Source: Flavobacteriales bacterium (lineage in GTDB: Bacteria > Bacteroidota > Bacteroidia > Flavobacteriales_F > PHOS-HE28). Taken from it: a DNA stretch of 27,677 nt. The position numbers were made by a program, and so were the translations under genes. Location: assembly GCA_016710965.1 (NCBI GenBank), contig JADJTW010000019.1, positions 1 to 27,677 of the forward strand. The letters run 5' to 3'. Below the pieces are notes generated by a model, which was not told the origin of the DNA, did no database searches, and saw only the letters and a list, made by a program, of their open reading frames with translations. Position 1 is the stretch's first letter; every line of letters begins with the position of its first letter. Shown piece after piece: positions 7,207 through 15,823 of this stretch.

Positions 7207-8601
7207 ATGGACTACCGCATAGAGAAAGACACCATGGGCGAGGTGAAGGTGCCCGCCGACAAGTACTGGGGTGCGCAGACCGAGCGTAGCCGCAACAACT
7301 TCAAGATCGGCCCGGCGGGCAGCATGCCGCGCGAGATCGTGCATGCCTTCGCCTACCTGAAGAAGGCTGCCGCCCTCACCAACTTCGAGCTGGGCAAATT
7401 GCCGAAGGACAAATGCGAACTCATCGGTCGCGTCTGCGATGAGATCCTCGATGGCAAGCTCGATGACCAGTTCCCTTTGGTGATCTGGCAGACGGGGAGC
7501 GGTACTCAGAGCAACATGAACATGAACGAGGTGATCGCATACCGTGCGCATGTGCTCAACGGCGGCAAGCTCACCGACGAACAGAAGGTGCTGAACCCGA
7601 ACGACGATGTGAACAAGAGCCAGAGCAGCAACGACACCTACCCTACCGCCATGCACATCGCGGCTTACAAGCTCACGGCCGAGGTAACACTGCCAGGAGT
7701 GAGGAAATTGCGCGATACGCTGGCCAAGAAGAGCAAATCGTTCACTAGCATCGTGAAGACCGGTCGCACGCATTTCATGGACGCTACGCCGCTCACGTTG
7801 GGCCAGGAATTCAGTGGATACGTCCAGCAACTGGACAACGGCATGCGCGCCATCGAGAACGCATTGCACATGGTGTGCGAATTGGCGCTCGGCGGAACGG
7901 CTGTGGGAACGGGACTGAACGCCCCCAAAGGCTATGCGGTGAAGGTGGCCGAGCAGATCGGCCGGCTCACGGGCCTGCCCTTCGTCACAGCACCCAACAA
8001 GTTCGAGGCCCTGGCGGCGCATGATGCCATGGTGGAACTGAGCGGTGCATTGAAGCGGTTGGCAGTGAGCCTGATGAAGATCGCCAACGACATCCGCATC
8101 CTCAGCAGTGGCCCGCGCAGCGGCATCGGCGAGCTCATCATCCCCGACAACGAGCCCGGCTCATCCATCATGCCAGGCAAGGTGAACCCCACACAGCCCG
8201 AGGCGATGACCATGGTGTGCGCACAGGTGATCGGGAACGATGTGGCAGTGAGCATCGGTGGCATGCAGGGCCATTTCGAACTGAATGTCTTCAAGCCGTT
8301 GATCGCAGCGAACGTGCTGCAGAGCGCGCGCCTCCTTGGCGATGCGTGCATCTCCTTCAACGATAAGTGCGCAGAAGGAATACAGCCCAATGAGGCTGTG
8401 ATCAAGCAACACTTGAACAATTCGTTGATGCTGGTCACCAGCCTGAACCCGCACATCGGCTACTACAAGGCTGCTGAGATCGCCAAGAAGGCGCATAAGG
8501 AGGGCACGACCTTGAAAGAGGCCGCGCTCGCCCTGGGGCATGTCACGAGCGAGCAGTTCGATCTCTGGTGCGATCCGAGCAAGATGGTGAGCGAGGGCTG
8601 A
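7207..8601 (+). CDS. fumC: Class II fumarate hydratase
   Basis: Reversibly hydrates fumarate to L-malate in the TCA cycle; iron-independent homotetramer in the cytoplasm. The 464-residue length is typical. Visible family features are TGSGTQSNMNMNE (97-109), KSQSSNDTYPTAMH (137-150), the catalytic-base region TGRTHFMDATPLTLGQE (185-201, His189) and the superfamily signature GSSIMPGKVNP (318-328) with the catalytic serine loop. The residue pattern is that of fumarase rather than aspartase or argininosuccinate lyase. The ATG at 7207 directly follows the palindromic element and gives the canonical N-terminus MDYRIEKDTMGEVKVPADKY. The gene converges on the second gldM, with 29 bases between the stops and no clear terminator. 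Confidence 0.97.
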   Translation: MDYRIEKDTMGEVKVPADKYWGAQTERSRNNFKIGPAGSMPREIVHAFAYLKKAAALTNFELGKLPKDKCELIGRVCDEILDGKLDDQFPLVIWQTGSGTQSNMNMNEVIAYRAHVLNGGKLTDEQKVLNPNDDVNKSQSSNDTYPTAMHIAAYKLTAEVTLPGVRKLRDTLAKKSKSFTSIVKTGRTHFMDATPLTLGQEFSGYVQQLDNGMRAIENALHMVCELALGGTAVGTGLNAPKGYAVKVAEQIGRLTGLPFVTAPNKFEALAAHDAMVELSGALKRLAVSLMKIANDIRILSSGPRSGIGELIIPDNEPGSSIMPGKVNPTQPEAMTMVCAQVIGNDVAVSIGGMQGHFELNVFKPLIAANVLQSARLLGDACISFNDKCAEGIQPNEAVIKQHLNNSLMLVTSLNPHIGYYKAAEIAKKAHKEGTTLKEAALALGHVTSEQFDLWCDPSKMVSEG

Positions 8602-8630
8602 ACTCCGCACCATCCACCTTCAGGCCCTGA

Positions 8631-10250
8631 TCAATCGACCACCTTCCACGCGATGGGCGTGAGGTCGTAGGTGCGGCTGCCAGGAGCGTTCTCCAAACGG
8701 GCCTTGATATCCTGGAAGATGATCCGGTCGCCGTTGCGAAGCTTGCCGAAGATGAACTTGAGATCCTCGTCGAACGCACCACCGACAACGAAGCGCTCGA
8801 TGGGCTGGGAACCGCGCTCCACTTGCAGGGTGAACTTCAGCACCTGGAACCTGGCGAAGAACTCGCTATCGGGCAGTTTGGCCACCAAGCCACGCGAGGC
8901 CATTAGCTCGTTCTTCTTGATCCGCGCAACGAGTGCGTTCTTGTCCCCGACGAACGCCATGGGCGTAGGCAGGTCCTTCACACGGAACTTCACGGGTCCG
9001 ATCCTGCGGGTGCTACCATCCGGCATGGGCACCATCGCACTCACTTCCGCTGTACTGCCGCTCATGCCGGTCGCTACCCAGCTATTCCCGCTCCGTTCGA
9101 TCCGACCACTGGAGATGGTTGCTTGCACGCGTTCGGCAGGAACACCCGGCACGCTCAGGTCGATCGGATTCTCCACTCCCCGATAGAGCACATTCATCTT
9201 CGTGGGTGAGGCCACGAGCAGCGGCGCCATCACTTGGTAGGTGGTGGCGTAGTCGAACTCCTCAACGCCTTTGGGGCCTTCGAAACGCACCCGGCCCTCC
9301 ACCACTTGCTCGCCGATGGTGTTGCCACGCAGTCTCAGCTTGGCCTTCCCATCAGGTCCGATGGGCAGCCGCGATCCGTCCTTCAAGGTGACCACAGGAG
9401 GGTTCAGCGGATCGTAAGCGGCGAGAAACACATCGGCACGGAAGGAATCGCCGGCCATGATGAGGTTGCTCTGCGGAACCACTGCCGTGGTGAGCGTGCC
9501 GAACTTGTAGTCCGCCAGTTCCACCGAGCGGTAGAGCCACTTCACCATGTCGTTCTCCGCAGCGCGTATATCAGCCTGCAACTTGCTCAAAGTTGACACT
9601 CCAGCAGCAAGCGGCACGTCGTAGAAATTGGTGCTCTCCCAGTTGTTCATGACGCCGCTGGCATCGCGGCGGTCGCTGAAGTCGAAGAGACCATCCAATG
9701 CAGCCACCAGTGCGGGCTCCGCCTGGGCCAGCGCCTTGAGGCTGTCACGGAAGGCACCGATGCGTATGCGCAGCTCGTGCGCAGTGCCCGGACCCTCTTT
9801 GGGTGTGGCGGGTTCGCTGCCTACGAGCGCTTCGGTGAGCACATCGCGGTCGTCCTTCATTTCCAATGCGAGCAGCGCACGCAACGTGTCCCTTCCATCG
9901 GCATCCTTGCCTTTCACTTGGGCCAACTCCAGCCCATCGGCCTTGGCCACCACTTCCGCCTTGATCCCCTCTATGTCCACGACCAGTGAATCGGCCATGG
10001 CCTTTACACGCATCGCTTCCTCATGCTTTGCCTTGAATTTCTCGGGGAAGCGCTCGGCCATTTCCGCGAAGACCATGTACTCAAGCGCCGACCGTTGTTC
10101 ATGTGCGCGCTCGCTGCGCACTAGCTCGGCATCCATGATGGCGAAGGCGTCGAGCACCTCCTTGCTCACGTTCAGCGCGAGGATCGCGGTGAGCACGAGG
10201 TACATCATGTTGATCATCTTCTGTCGGGGTGGGAGCTTCACACTGGCCAT
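8631..10250 (-). CDS. Second GldM paralogue, outside the gld operon
   Basis: A 539-residue full-length homologue of the T9SS motor shaft GldM (PorM). The N-terminus has the single transmembrane helix with RQKMINMMYLVLTAILALNV, including Arg9, which I recall as important in GldM for coupling to GldL. The periplasmic part shares segments with the operon copy at 13243-14887: LFDFSDRRDASGVMNNWES, then FYDVPLAAG, SPTKMNVLYRGVENPI and VKFRVKDLPTP. Unlike the operon copy, its frame is intact to the end (FQVLKFTLQVERG onward). I start it at 10250 (MASVKLPP, like MASGKLSP in the operon copy); 14 more codons upstream are open but not conserved. It follows the ABC-F gene by 72 bases on the same strand and has no GldL partner nearby. 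Confidence 0.93.
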   Translation of the reverse strand: MASVKLPPRQKMINMMYLVLTAILALNVSKEVLDAFAIMDAELVRSERAHEQRSALEYMVFAEMAERFPEKFKAKHEEAMRVKAMADSLVVDIEGIKAEVVAKADGLELAQVKGKDADGRDTLRALLALEMKDDRDVLTEALVGSEPATPKEGPGTAHELRIRIGAFRDSLKALAQAEPALVAALDGLFDFSDRRDASGVMNNWESTNFYDVPLAAGVSTLSKLQADIRAAENDMVKWLYRSVELADYKFGTLTTAVVPQSNLIMAGDSFRADVFLAAYDPLNPPVVTLKDGSRLPIGPDGKAKLRLRGNTIGEQVVEGRVRFEGPKGVEEFDYATTYQVMAPLLVASPTKMNVLYRGVENPIDLSVPGVPAERVQATISSGRIERSGNSWVATGMSGSTAEVSAMVPMPDGSTRRIGPVKFRVKDLPTPMAFVGDKNALVARIKKNELMASRGLVAKLPDSEFFARFQVLKFTLQVERGSQPIERFVVGGAFDEDLKFIFGKLRNGDRIIFQDIKARLENAPGSRTYDLTPIAWKVVD

Positions 10251-10322
10251 GGTCGGTCGGATAATGATGATGCAGCATGCATCAACATCCATCCAATGCC
10301 CATGAACAGAAAGCGTAACGCG

Positions 10323-12278
10323 TCAGGCGTTCTTCTCCTCGCCCAGCTCTTGCAGCCGTGTGGAAGCCGTCTCCCATTCCTGCATGGTCGCAGCTATCCG
10401 CTGCGCCACCTGGCCCATTTGCTCGTACCCTTTCTGTACTTCGGTAGCAGGCGTACCGCCTTTCATAACAGCGGCTTGCAACCGCTTCTCCTCCTCTTCA
10501 AGCTCGGCCAGTTGCTTCTCCAGCCGGGTCACCTGGCTCTGCAATCGACGGCGCTCCTTGTCACGATCACGCTGCTCGTTGTGGTCGCTCTTGTCGGCCT
10601 TCTCCGCTTTCTTCTTCGCCACTGCGGCGGATGACTTGCCTATGTCCGCGCCTTGGAGGGCCTTGCGCTTCTCGATCAGCTCCAGGATGTCCATGTGCTG
10701 ATCGCGGATGCGGAGATCGTCCAGCTCCAGCAGGCGGTTGGTGAGGCCGTGCAGGAAATCCCGGTCGTGGCTCACGAGCAGGAAGGTGCCATCGTAGTTC
10801 TTCAGCGCATCCTTCAGCACATCCTTGCTCTGGATGTCCAAGTGGTGCGTCGGTTCGTCGAGGATGAGGAAGTTCAGCGGCTTCAGCAGCATGCAGCACA
10901 GCGCCAGCCGTGCACGCTCACCACCGCTGAGCACCTTCACCTTCTTGTCCACATCATCGCCGCTGAACATGAACGCGCCGAGCATGGCACGGATGCGCGG
11001 CCGATTGTCCTCGCTGGCGGCGTATTCCGCGGTCTCCATCACCGTACCGGCCGGATCCATGCGCTCGGGCATGTCCTGCGCGTAATAGCCGACGATGACG
11101 TTGTGGCCCAGTTTGATCTCTCCTTCGTAGGGCTCCTCACCCATGATCATGCGGACCAGGGTGCTCTTGCCTGTGCCGTTCGCACCTACAAGGGCAAGGT
11201 GCTCCCCTTTTGCGATGGTCAACTCAGCGTTCCGGAAGATCTCCTTCTCCTCGTTTGGCCGTTTCCTGTCGGGATAGGTTTTGCTCACACCCTTCACCTC
11301 GGCCACGATCTTGCCGCTGGTGGGTGCAGGTGGGAACTTCACCAGCATCTTGCGCAGGTCCTCGTCATCCACTTCGATGCGCTCGAGCTTGTCGAGTTTG
11401 GTGATCAAGCTCTGCGCGAACGCAGCCTTGCTGGCCTTCGCCCTGAACTTGTTGATCAGGTCGGTGGTTTCCTTGATGTAGCGCTGCTGGTCCTTCGCCG
11501 CCGAAGCCTGTTGCTCGCGTTCCATTTTGCGCAACTCGACGAACTGGCTCCACGGCACCTTGCGATCGATGAGCTTGCCACCGATCACCTCAAGCGTGCG
11601 TTTGGTCAATCGGTCCAGGAAGGTCTTGTCGTGGCTGATGAGCACCAGCGCCGCAGGGTAGGTACGCAGCAGATCCTCCAGCCATTGGATCGCGGGTAGA
11701 TCAAGGTGGTTCGTTGGCTCATCCAGGAGCAAAAGGTCGGGCTGGATCAGCAGCAGACGCGCCAGCTCGGCTCGCATGCGCCAGCCCCCGCTCATTTCGC
11801 TCATGAGGCGGTGCATGTCCTTCTCCACGAATCCGATGCCTTTGAGCATCCGCTCGATCTGCATGTCGTGATCAGCGGCTCCGATGGTGTTCAGTCGCTC
11901 GTGCGCATGGGCCAGCAATGTGGCCAGCTCGATTGCCTCTTCGTCCGTTGTGGCCTTCTCCAACTCCTTCTCGATCCGCTCCAACGAAGCGTTGAGCTTG
12001 ATGGCTTCCTCAAAGGCCTTCTCGGCCACCTGCCATGGCGTGAGCTCCAGGTTGTGGGCCATTTCCTGTGGCAGATAGCCCAAAGTGAGTTCCTTCGGCT
12101 TGCCAATCGCCCCGGTGTCGAAGGGCTGTTGCCCGGCCATGATCTTCAGCAATGTGCTCTTCCCGGCACCATTACGGCCTACCAGGCCGATACGGTCCTC
12201 GCTCCCGATGAAGAAGGAGATATCGTCGAACATCGGCCGTGGGCCGAAGTGGAGGGTAAGACCGGAAACTGTGATCAT
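10323..12278 (-). CDS. ABC-F family ATPase (ribosome-associated, non-transporter)
   Basis: A 651-residue soluble protein with two ABC ATPase domains and no membrane segments. Walker A motifs are GRNGAGKST (34-42) and GANGTGKST (365-373); signature motifs are MSGGW (162-166) and LSGGE; Walker B regions are LLLLDEPTNHLD and LILDEPTHHLD. Between the domains lies the linker (about residues 235-320) characteristic of ABC-F proteins, and the C-terminal 80 residues form a charged coiled coil (KERRRLQSQVTRLEKQLAEL). Proteins of this class act on the ribosome as translation factors, and some protect against antibiotics; the C-terminal coiled coil places it nearer YheS/Uup types than EttA, but I cannot assign a subfamily. 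It starts after the terminator of the gld operon and probably shares a transcript with the downstream gldM paralogue. Confidence 0.95.
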   Translation of the reverse strand: MITVSGLTLHFGPRPMFDDISFFIGSEDRIGLVGRNGAGKSTLLKIMAGQQPFDTGAIGKPKELTLGYLPQEMAHNLELTPWQVAEKAFEEAIKLNASLERIEKELEKATTDEEAIELATLLAHAHERLNTIGAADHDMQIERMLKGIGFVEKDMHRLMSEMSGGWRMRAELARLLLIQPDLLLLDEPTNHLDLPAIQWLEDLLRTYPAALVLISHDKTFLDRLTKRTLEVIGGKLIDRKVPWSQFVELRKMEREQQASAAKDQQRYIKETTDLINKFRAKASKAAFAQSLITKLDKLERIEVDDEDLRKMLVKFPPAPTSGKIVAEVKGVSKTYPDRKRPNEEKEIFRNAELTIAKGEHLALVGANGTGKSTLVRMIMGEEPYEGEIKLGHNVIVGYYAQDMPERMDPAGTVMETAEYAASEDNRPRIRAMLGAFMFSGDDVDKKVKVLSGGERARLALCCMLLKPLNFLILDEPTHHLDIQSKDVLKDALKNYDGTFLLVSHDRDFLHGLTNRLLELDDLRIRDQHMDILELIEKRKALQGADIGKSSAAVAKKKAEKADKSDHNEQRDRDKERRRLQSQVTRLEKQLAELEEEEKRLQAAVMKGGTPATEVQKGYEQMGQVAQRIAATMQEWETASTRLQELGEEKNA

Positions 12279-12315
12279 CGCTTGCGCTCAGCACGGAAAA
12301 AGCGCGCGAAAATAG

Positions 12316-12340
12316 CGAAGCCCCGGTGGCCGGGGCTTCG
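12316..12340 (-). terminator. Intrinsic terminator of the gld operon
   Basis: A perfect 11-bp GC-rich stem (12316-12326 with 12330-12340) with a 3-base loop lies 25 bases after the gldN stop. Read on the minus strand it is followed by ctatttt, giving a short U tract. This ends the porP-gldKLMN transcript. The same ctattttcg contains TATTTTCG, one mismatch from the -7 promoter consensus TAnnTTTG, so the start of the ABC-F transcript may overlap the end of the gld transcript. Confidence 0.88.
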
Positions 12341-12364
12341 GAATGATGCGTTGGTCGCTGGGGA

Positions 12365-13225
12365 TCAGAAATTCCAGAGGTCGTGTTCGAACTCGAAGAG
12401 GCTCTGCTTGATCTCTTCGCCTTCGAGCAAGGCATCCAGACCGGTCTTGTAGTCGCTGATGCCCCGGTCGTAGACGTTGCTCCACTTGGTGATATAGCTG
12501 CTGAACTGGCGCTTCCAGAAGATGTCCTCGTAGCTCCGGCGCTCGGCGTCGTTCTCACGGTTGAAGGCGTCCCAGTTCGCGAAGACGTAGCGGCACTCAG
12601 GGTAGTACAGCCAGAACATCGGAGCATAGCCGCGCACCTCGCCGTCTTCGCCTCGCATCTCCTTCATGGGAGCGATCCCGATGATGCGGATGTCAAGCGT
12701 GCTTCGCTGCTTGTCAAAGATCCAGTCCTCCTTCAACTTGTACATCTTGACATCGCGGCTCTCGAGGCTGATGTTCTGCACCACCATTTCCATGTCGCCC
12801 GTGGTGAGCGACTCGGTGTACTGCGTGTCCACGCGGGTGAACATCTCCTCGATCTGAGAACGCAGCAGTGGCTTTCGGAACTCATCGTCCGTGAGAAGCG
12901 GCCCCGCATCGTACGCCGTGATGGAACCGTCCACGAGAAGGCCCTGCCGGATCACGTCGAACAGGCTCTTGCGATCGTTGATGGCTTCGGTCGGATAGTA
13001 CAGCGGGTGGTTCATCTTCTCCCGCAGGTCAATGGTGCGCCATACGCGTCGTGCCCACATAACGTCCGCTTCACGGATGTGGGTGTATGGCACCACACGC
13101 TTGGTCTTCGTGTGCTCCTTGATGAAAGCACCATCCAGCACCGTTTGGGCCTTCGCCGATGGCGCGGCACAGAAGGCGACGACCGCCAGGGCCATCGTCA
13201 GCAACAGGTTCTTCATGGTCCTCAT
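12365..13225 (-). CDS. gldN: Gliding motility / T9SS protein GldN (PorN)
   Basis: A 286-residue periplasmic component of the T9SS; GldN/PorN partners GldK in the ring under the outer membrane. The N-terminus is a signal peptide (MKNLLLTMALAVVAFCAAPS, cleavage near AKAQ). Family features are READVMWARRVWRTIDLREK, NHPLYYPTE, a LFDVIRQGL helix, LKEDWIFDKQRSTLDIRIIG and MFWLYYPECRYVFANWDAFN. The first ATG (13225) is given; the ATG three codons later (13216) leaves a more standard signal peptide. The gene follows gldM by 17 bases and is the last in the operon, just before the terminator at 12316-12340. Confidence 0.96.
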   Translation of the reverse strand: MRTMKNLLLTMALAVVAFCAAPSAKAQTVLDGAFIKEHTKTKRVVPYTHIREADVMWARRVWRTIDLREKMNHPLYYPTEAINDRKSLFDVIRQGLLVDGSITAYDAGPLLTDDEFRKPLLRSQIEEMFTRVDTQYTESLTTGDMEMVVQNISLESRDVKMYKLKEDWIFDKQRSTLDIRIIGIAPMKEMRGEDGEVRGYAPMFWLYYPECRYVFANWDAFNRENDAERRSYEDIFWKRQFSSYITKWSNVYDRGISDYKTGLDALLEGEEIKQSLFEFEHDLWNF

Positions 13226-13242
13226 CGGTGTAAGCGATTTGG

Positions 13243-14887
13243 TTAGAGCACTTTGAAGGATAACGCGCCCAGGTTACGAACCGTGCCATCGGGGCCACGG
13301 GCCTTGATGCCTTCGATGAACACCTTCTGGCCGGGCTTGGCCTTGGCGAGCATTTCCTTCATGTCGCTGCTCACGGCTGGCCCCTTGGTCATCTTCTCGA
13401 TCGGGGTACCACTGACGATCATGGTAAGCTTGAACTCCACCACTTCGAATTTGGTCGAAGTCGAAGTCGACCATCTTGGCGATCACACCGGCCGCAGCAG
13501 TGAGCTCCGTCTTCTTGATGGTTTCATCATTGATGCTCTTCCCGCCGAAGAAGGGCTGTGGGTTGGGAACGTTCTTCACCCGGAACTTCATGCCCGGCAT
13601 GGGCTTCTTGGTACCATCCGGATTGGTGACCGTGGCGCTGATGATGGCCTCGCTTTCCTTGCCGGGGCGCATGATGTACCCATCAGCGGAGCGACTGAGC
13701 GTACCGTAGTTGGTGGAAGCCGCGATGTTCTTGTCGATGTAGCCTGAGACGCTCACGCTCACCGGGTTGTCCACACCGCGATAGAACACGTTCATCTTGG
13801 TGGGGCTTACAACCAAGGTCGGGGCTGCCACATCATATTCCGCGGTGAAGGGCTGGATCTCCCAATCGCCACCGACGGGTTTGAACTTGATGATCCCGTT
13901 CACTGTCTTCAGGCCCGCGCTGCTCGCCGCCTGTTCCAATTGGGCACGAGCGCCGTTCATGGGCAGCTTGATGGCCTCGCCTACGATCGCCATCGGATTG
14001 GCTGTTGTATCCACCCGAGCGCCGGGGCCGCAGATCCACACTTCCGGGATGTTCTGGTCGTCATAGGCACCAAGGAAGATCTCCGCTTGGTACTTGCTCC
14101 CAACCGTCACCGCACTGCTCAGCGGGCGGATGATGGCGGTGAGCTTGTTGAACTTGAAGCTCTTGCCTTCCACCGCATCGAGCATGCGCTTCACCACTTC
14201 GCCTTCGGCGTTGCGCACATCGCTCTGGATCTTGCTCATCAGGGTGATGCCCGCTGCGAGCGGCACATGGTAGAAATTGATGCTCTCCCACGTATTCATG
14301 GTGCCCGATGCATCCACGCGATCACTGAAGTCGAAGATGCGGTCCATGGAAGCCGTGAAGTCGGGATCGTCAGGGCGCATGGCCTTCACTTGGGTCTTGA
14401 AAGCCTCCAGCTGCCGATGCAGGTCCACTGCGGAATAGGGCTCATCCTTGGGCTTCGCCGGTTCGTCGCCGATCATCAGGTTCGTGATCTCGTCATTGCT
14501 GTCCTTCTTGTTCACCTTGGCTAGGTCAATGATCCGGCCATCGGGCAGCACTACGCTGTCGCGCGGGATTCCCTCAGCCTCCTTGATCACTCGCGCCTTG
14601 ATGGTGTCGATATAGGCAATCAGCGCTTGTCCGGCCGTCTTAACGCCTTGGGCCTGGGTCCAAGCCGCACCGTACTTATCGGGCTTCTCCTTCGCATATT
14701 CCTCGAAGGTCTTGTACTGTGCGTCCACTTTGTCCTTGAGCGACAGCTTGGTAGTCTCCAGACCATTGTTGATGGTCACGAAGCTGTCCAGGATCTCCTT
14801 CGAAACGTTCAGCGCAAGCAGAGCCGTCAACACGAGATACATCATGTTGATCATCTTCTGCCTGGGCGACAATTTGCCACTTGCCAT
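13243..14887 (-). CDS. gldM: Gliding motility / T9SS motor shaft GldM (PorM), with one frameshift
   Basis: With GldL, GldM forms the inner-membrane proton-driven motor of the T9SS; its shaft spans the periplasm to GldK/GldN. The N-terminus has the single membrane helix RQKMINMMYLVLTALLALNV with Arg9. The frame is intact to about residue 480 (GVIAKMVDFDF), then shifts: reading on in the same frame gives a non-conserved tail ending at 13274, whereas a different frame supplies the expected family ending from FEVVEFKLTMIVSG to GALSFKVL with the stop at 13243. The break is at about 13448-13454, in the loop of a 7-bp hairpin (13442-13448 with 13455-13461) beside AAA/TTT. One extra base or two lost bases explains it; comparison with the paralogue at 8631-10250 fits two lost. 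A sequencing error is the simplest cause, but real disruption is possible. It lies 54 bases after gldL. Confidence 0.9.
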
Positions 14888-14941
14888 CTCTGATAGACCT
14901 GTTTTGGTTTAGGGCCTTGGTTAGCTGGTCTGCGTTGCCGA

Positions 14942-15730
14942 TCAGCGGATGGTCATGGCGGCGAGCATGTTGCCGTACACCGTGTTGAGCTTCGCGAGAT
15001 TGTCGCTGAGCACAGCGATGTTCTCCTTGTAGCGCTTGGTGTCGTCCACCGAGTTCTTCAAGTTGGTGAGCATCTCGCCCATGCCTTCGAACATCTGGTT
15101 GGCGGCTTCGAGCTTCTGGCGGCTGGTCTTCAGCTGCAGCTCGTACATCTCGTTGAGCGCAGTGAGATTGGTGCTCATCTGCTTCAAGCCTTCGCCAGCG
15201 CTGCGGCCTGCCTCCACGTTCTGGGTGAGTCCCACGAGGCTCTCGCTGGCTTTCGCATAGCTATCGCTCAGCGTGTTCACCTTGCCTGCGGCATCCTTCA
15301 GGCTGCTTGCGTATTCATTGGTTGCCGATGCGGCTCCGGTGATCTGGCCCATCTGCTTGGCCTGATCGCTCAGGCTTCGCATGCCATCACCCAGGCTGGC
15401 GATGAGCTCGGGCTCGATCTTGGCGCTCTCGAGCATGTCATCCAACTGCTCGGTGATCGAGCGCTGGTCCTCCTTCTTGAAATCATCGCCTTCGGACTTC
15501 TCGCCAGTGGCAAGCTCGGGGTACACCAAGCTCCAATCCGGATCCTCGTGCGGCGGCTCGAAGGCGGAGAAGAAGAAGATGATGGCCTCGGTGCTCAGAC
15601 CGAGGATCAGGAAAAAGCTGGCCAACGGCCAGTGCTGGATCTTGAAGAGAGCACCTACGATCACGACCGCTGCACCTATTCCGTACAGTTTAGCCATGAA
15701 GTTCTTCCACTTCTTGCTGCCGGGTTTCAT
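14942..15730 (-). CDS. gldL: Gliding motility / T9SS motor protein GldL (PorL)
   Basis: The membrane-embedded stator-like half of the GldL-GldM motor that uses the proton gradient to drive secretion and gliding. The 262 residues have two transmembrane helices near the N-terminus (about 15-30 and 36-56) with the family block ALFKIQHWPLASFFLILG and a glutamate inside the second helix (Glu48 in GLSTEAIIFFF); a membrane glutamate at this place is known to be functionally critical in GldL, and Lys30 and His33 are also family-conserved. The rest is a long cytoplasmic coiled-coil-rich region ending LNTVYGNMLAAMTIR. It lies 93 bases after gldK and 54 bases before gldM, within the operon. Confidence 0.96.
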   Translation of the reverse strand: MKPGSKKWKNFMAKLYGIGAAVVIVGALFKIQHWPLASFFLILGLSTEAIIFFFSAFEPPHEDPDWSLVYPELATGEKSEGDDFKKEDQRSITEQLDDMLESAKIEPELIASLGDGMRSLSDQAKQMGQITGAASATNEYASSLKDAAGKVNTLSDSYAKASESLVGLTQNVEAGRSAGEGLKQMSTNLTALNEMYELQLKTSRQKLEAANQMFEGMGEMLTNLKNSVDDTKRYKENIAVLSDNLAKLNTVYGNMLAAMTIR

Positions 15731-15823
15731 CGTTCTTCCTTGCGTTTTAGGGGGTTCGTCTGAAGTTGGGAATGGTCTTATGAATGCGCCCGCGCTGGTT
15801 CGGTAACGGTCGCCGTCGTAAGT

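Noticed and set aside
7129..8022. 297-codon minus-strand open frame opposite fumC
   Set aside because: Antisense shadow; the plus-strand fumarase is complete with its catalytic signatures.
10251..10322. Small hairpin gatgca/tgcatc between the ABC-F gene and the second gldM as a terminator
   Set aside because: Only 6 bp with no T tract; too weak to call, and the two genes may be cotranscribed.
10653..11699. 348-codon plus-strand open frame opposite the ABC-F gene
   Set aside because: Antisense shadow of a clear ABC-F protein; no family features.
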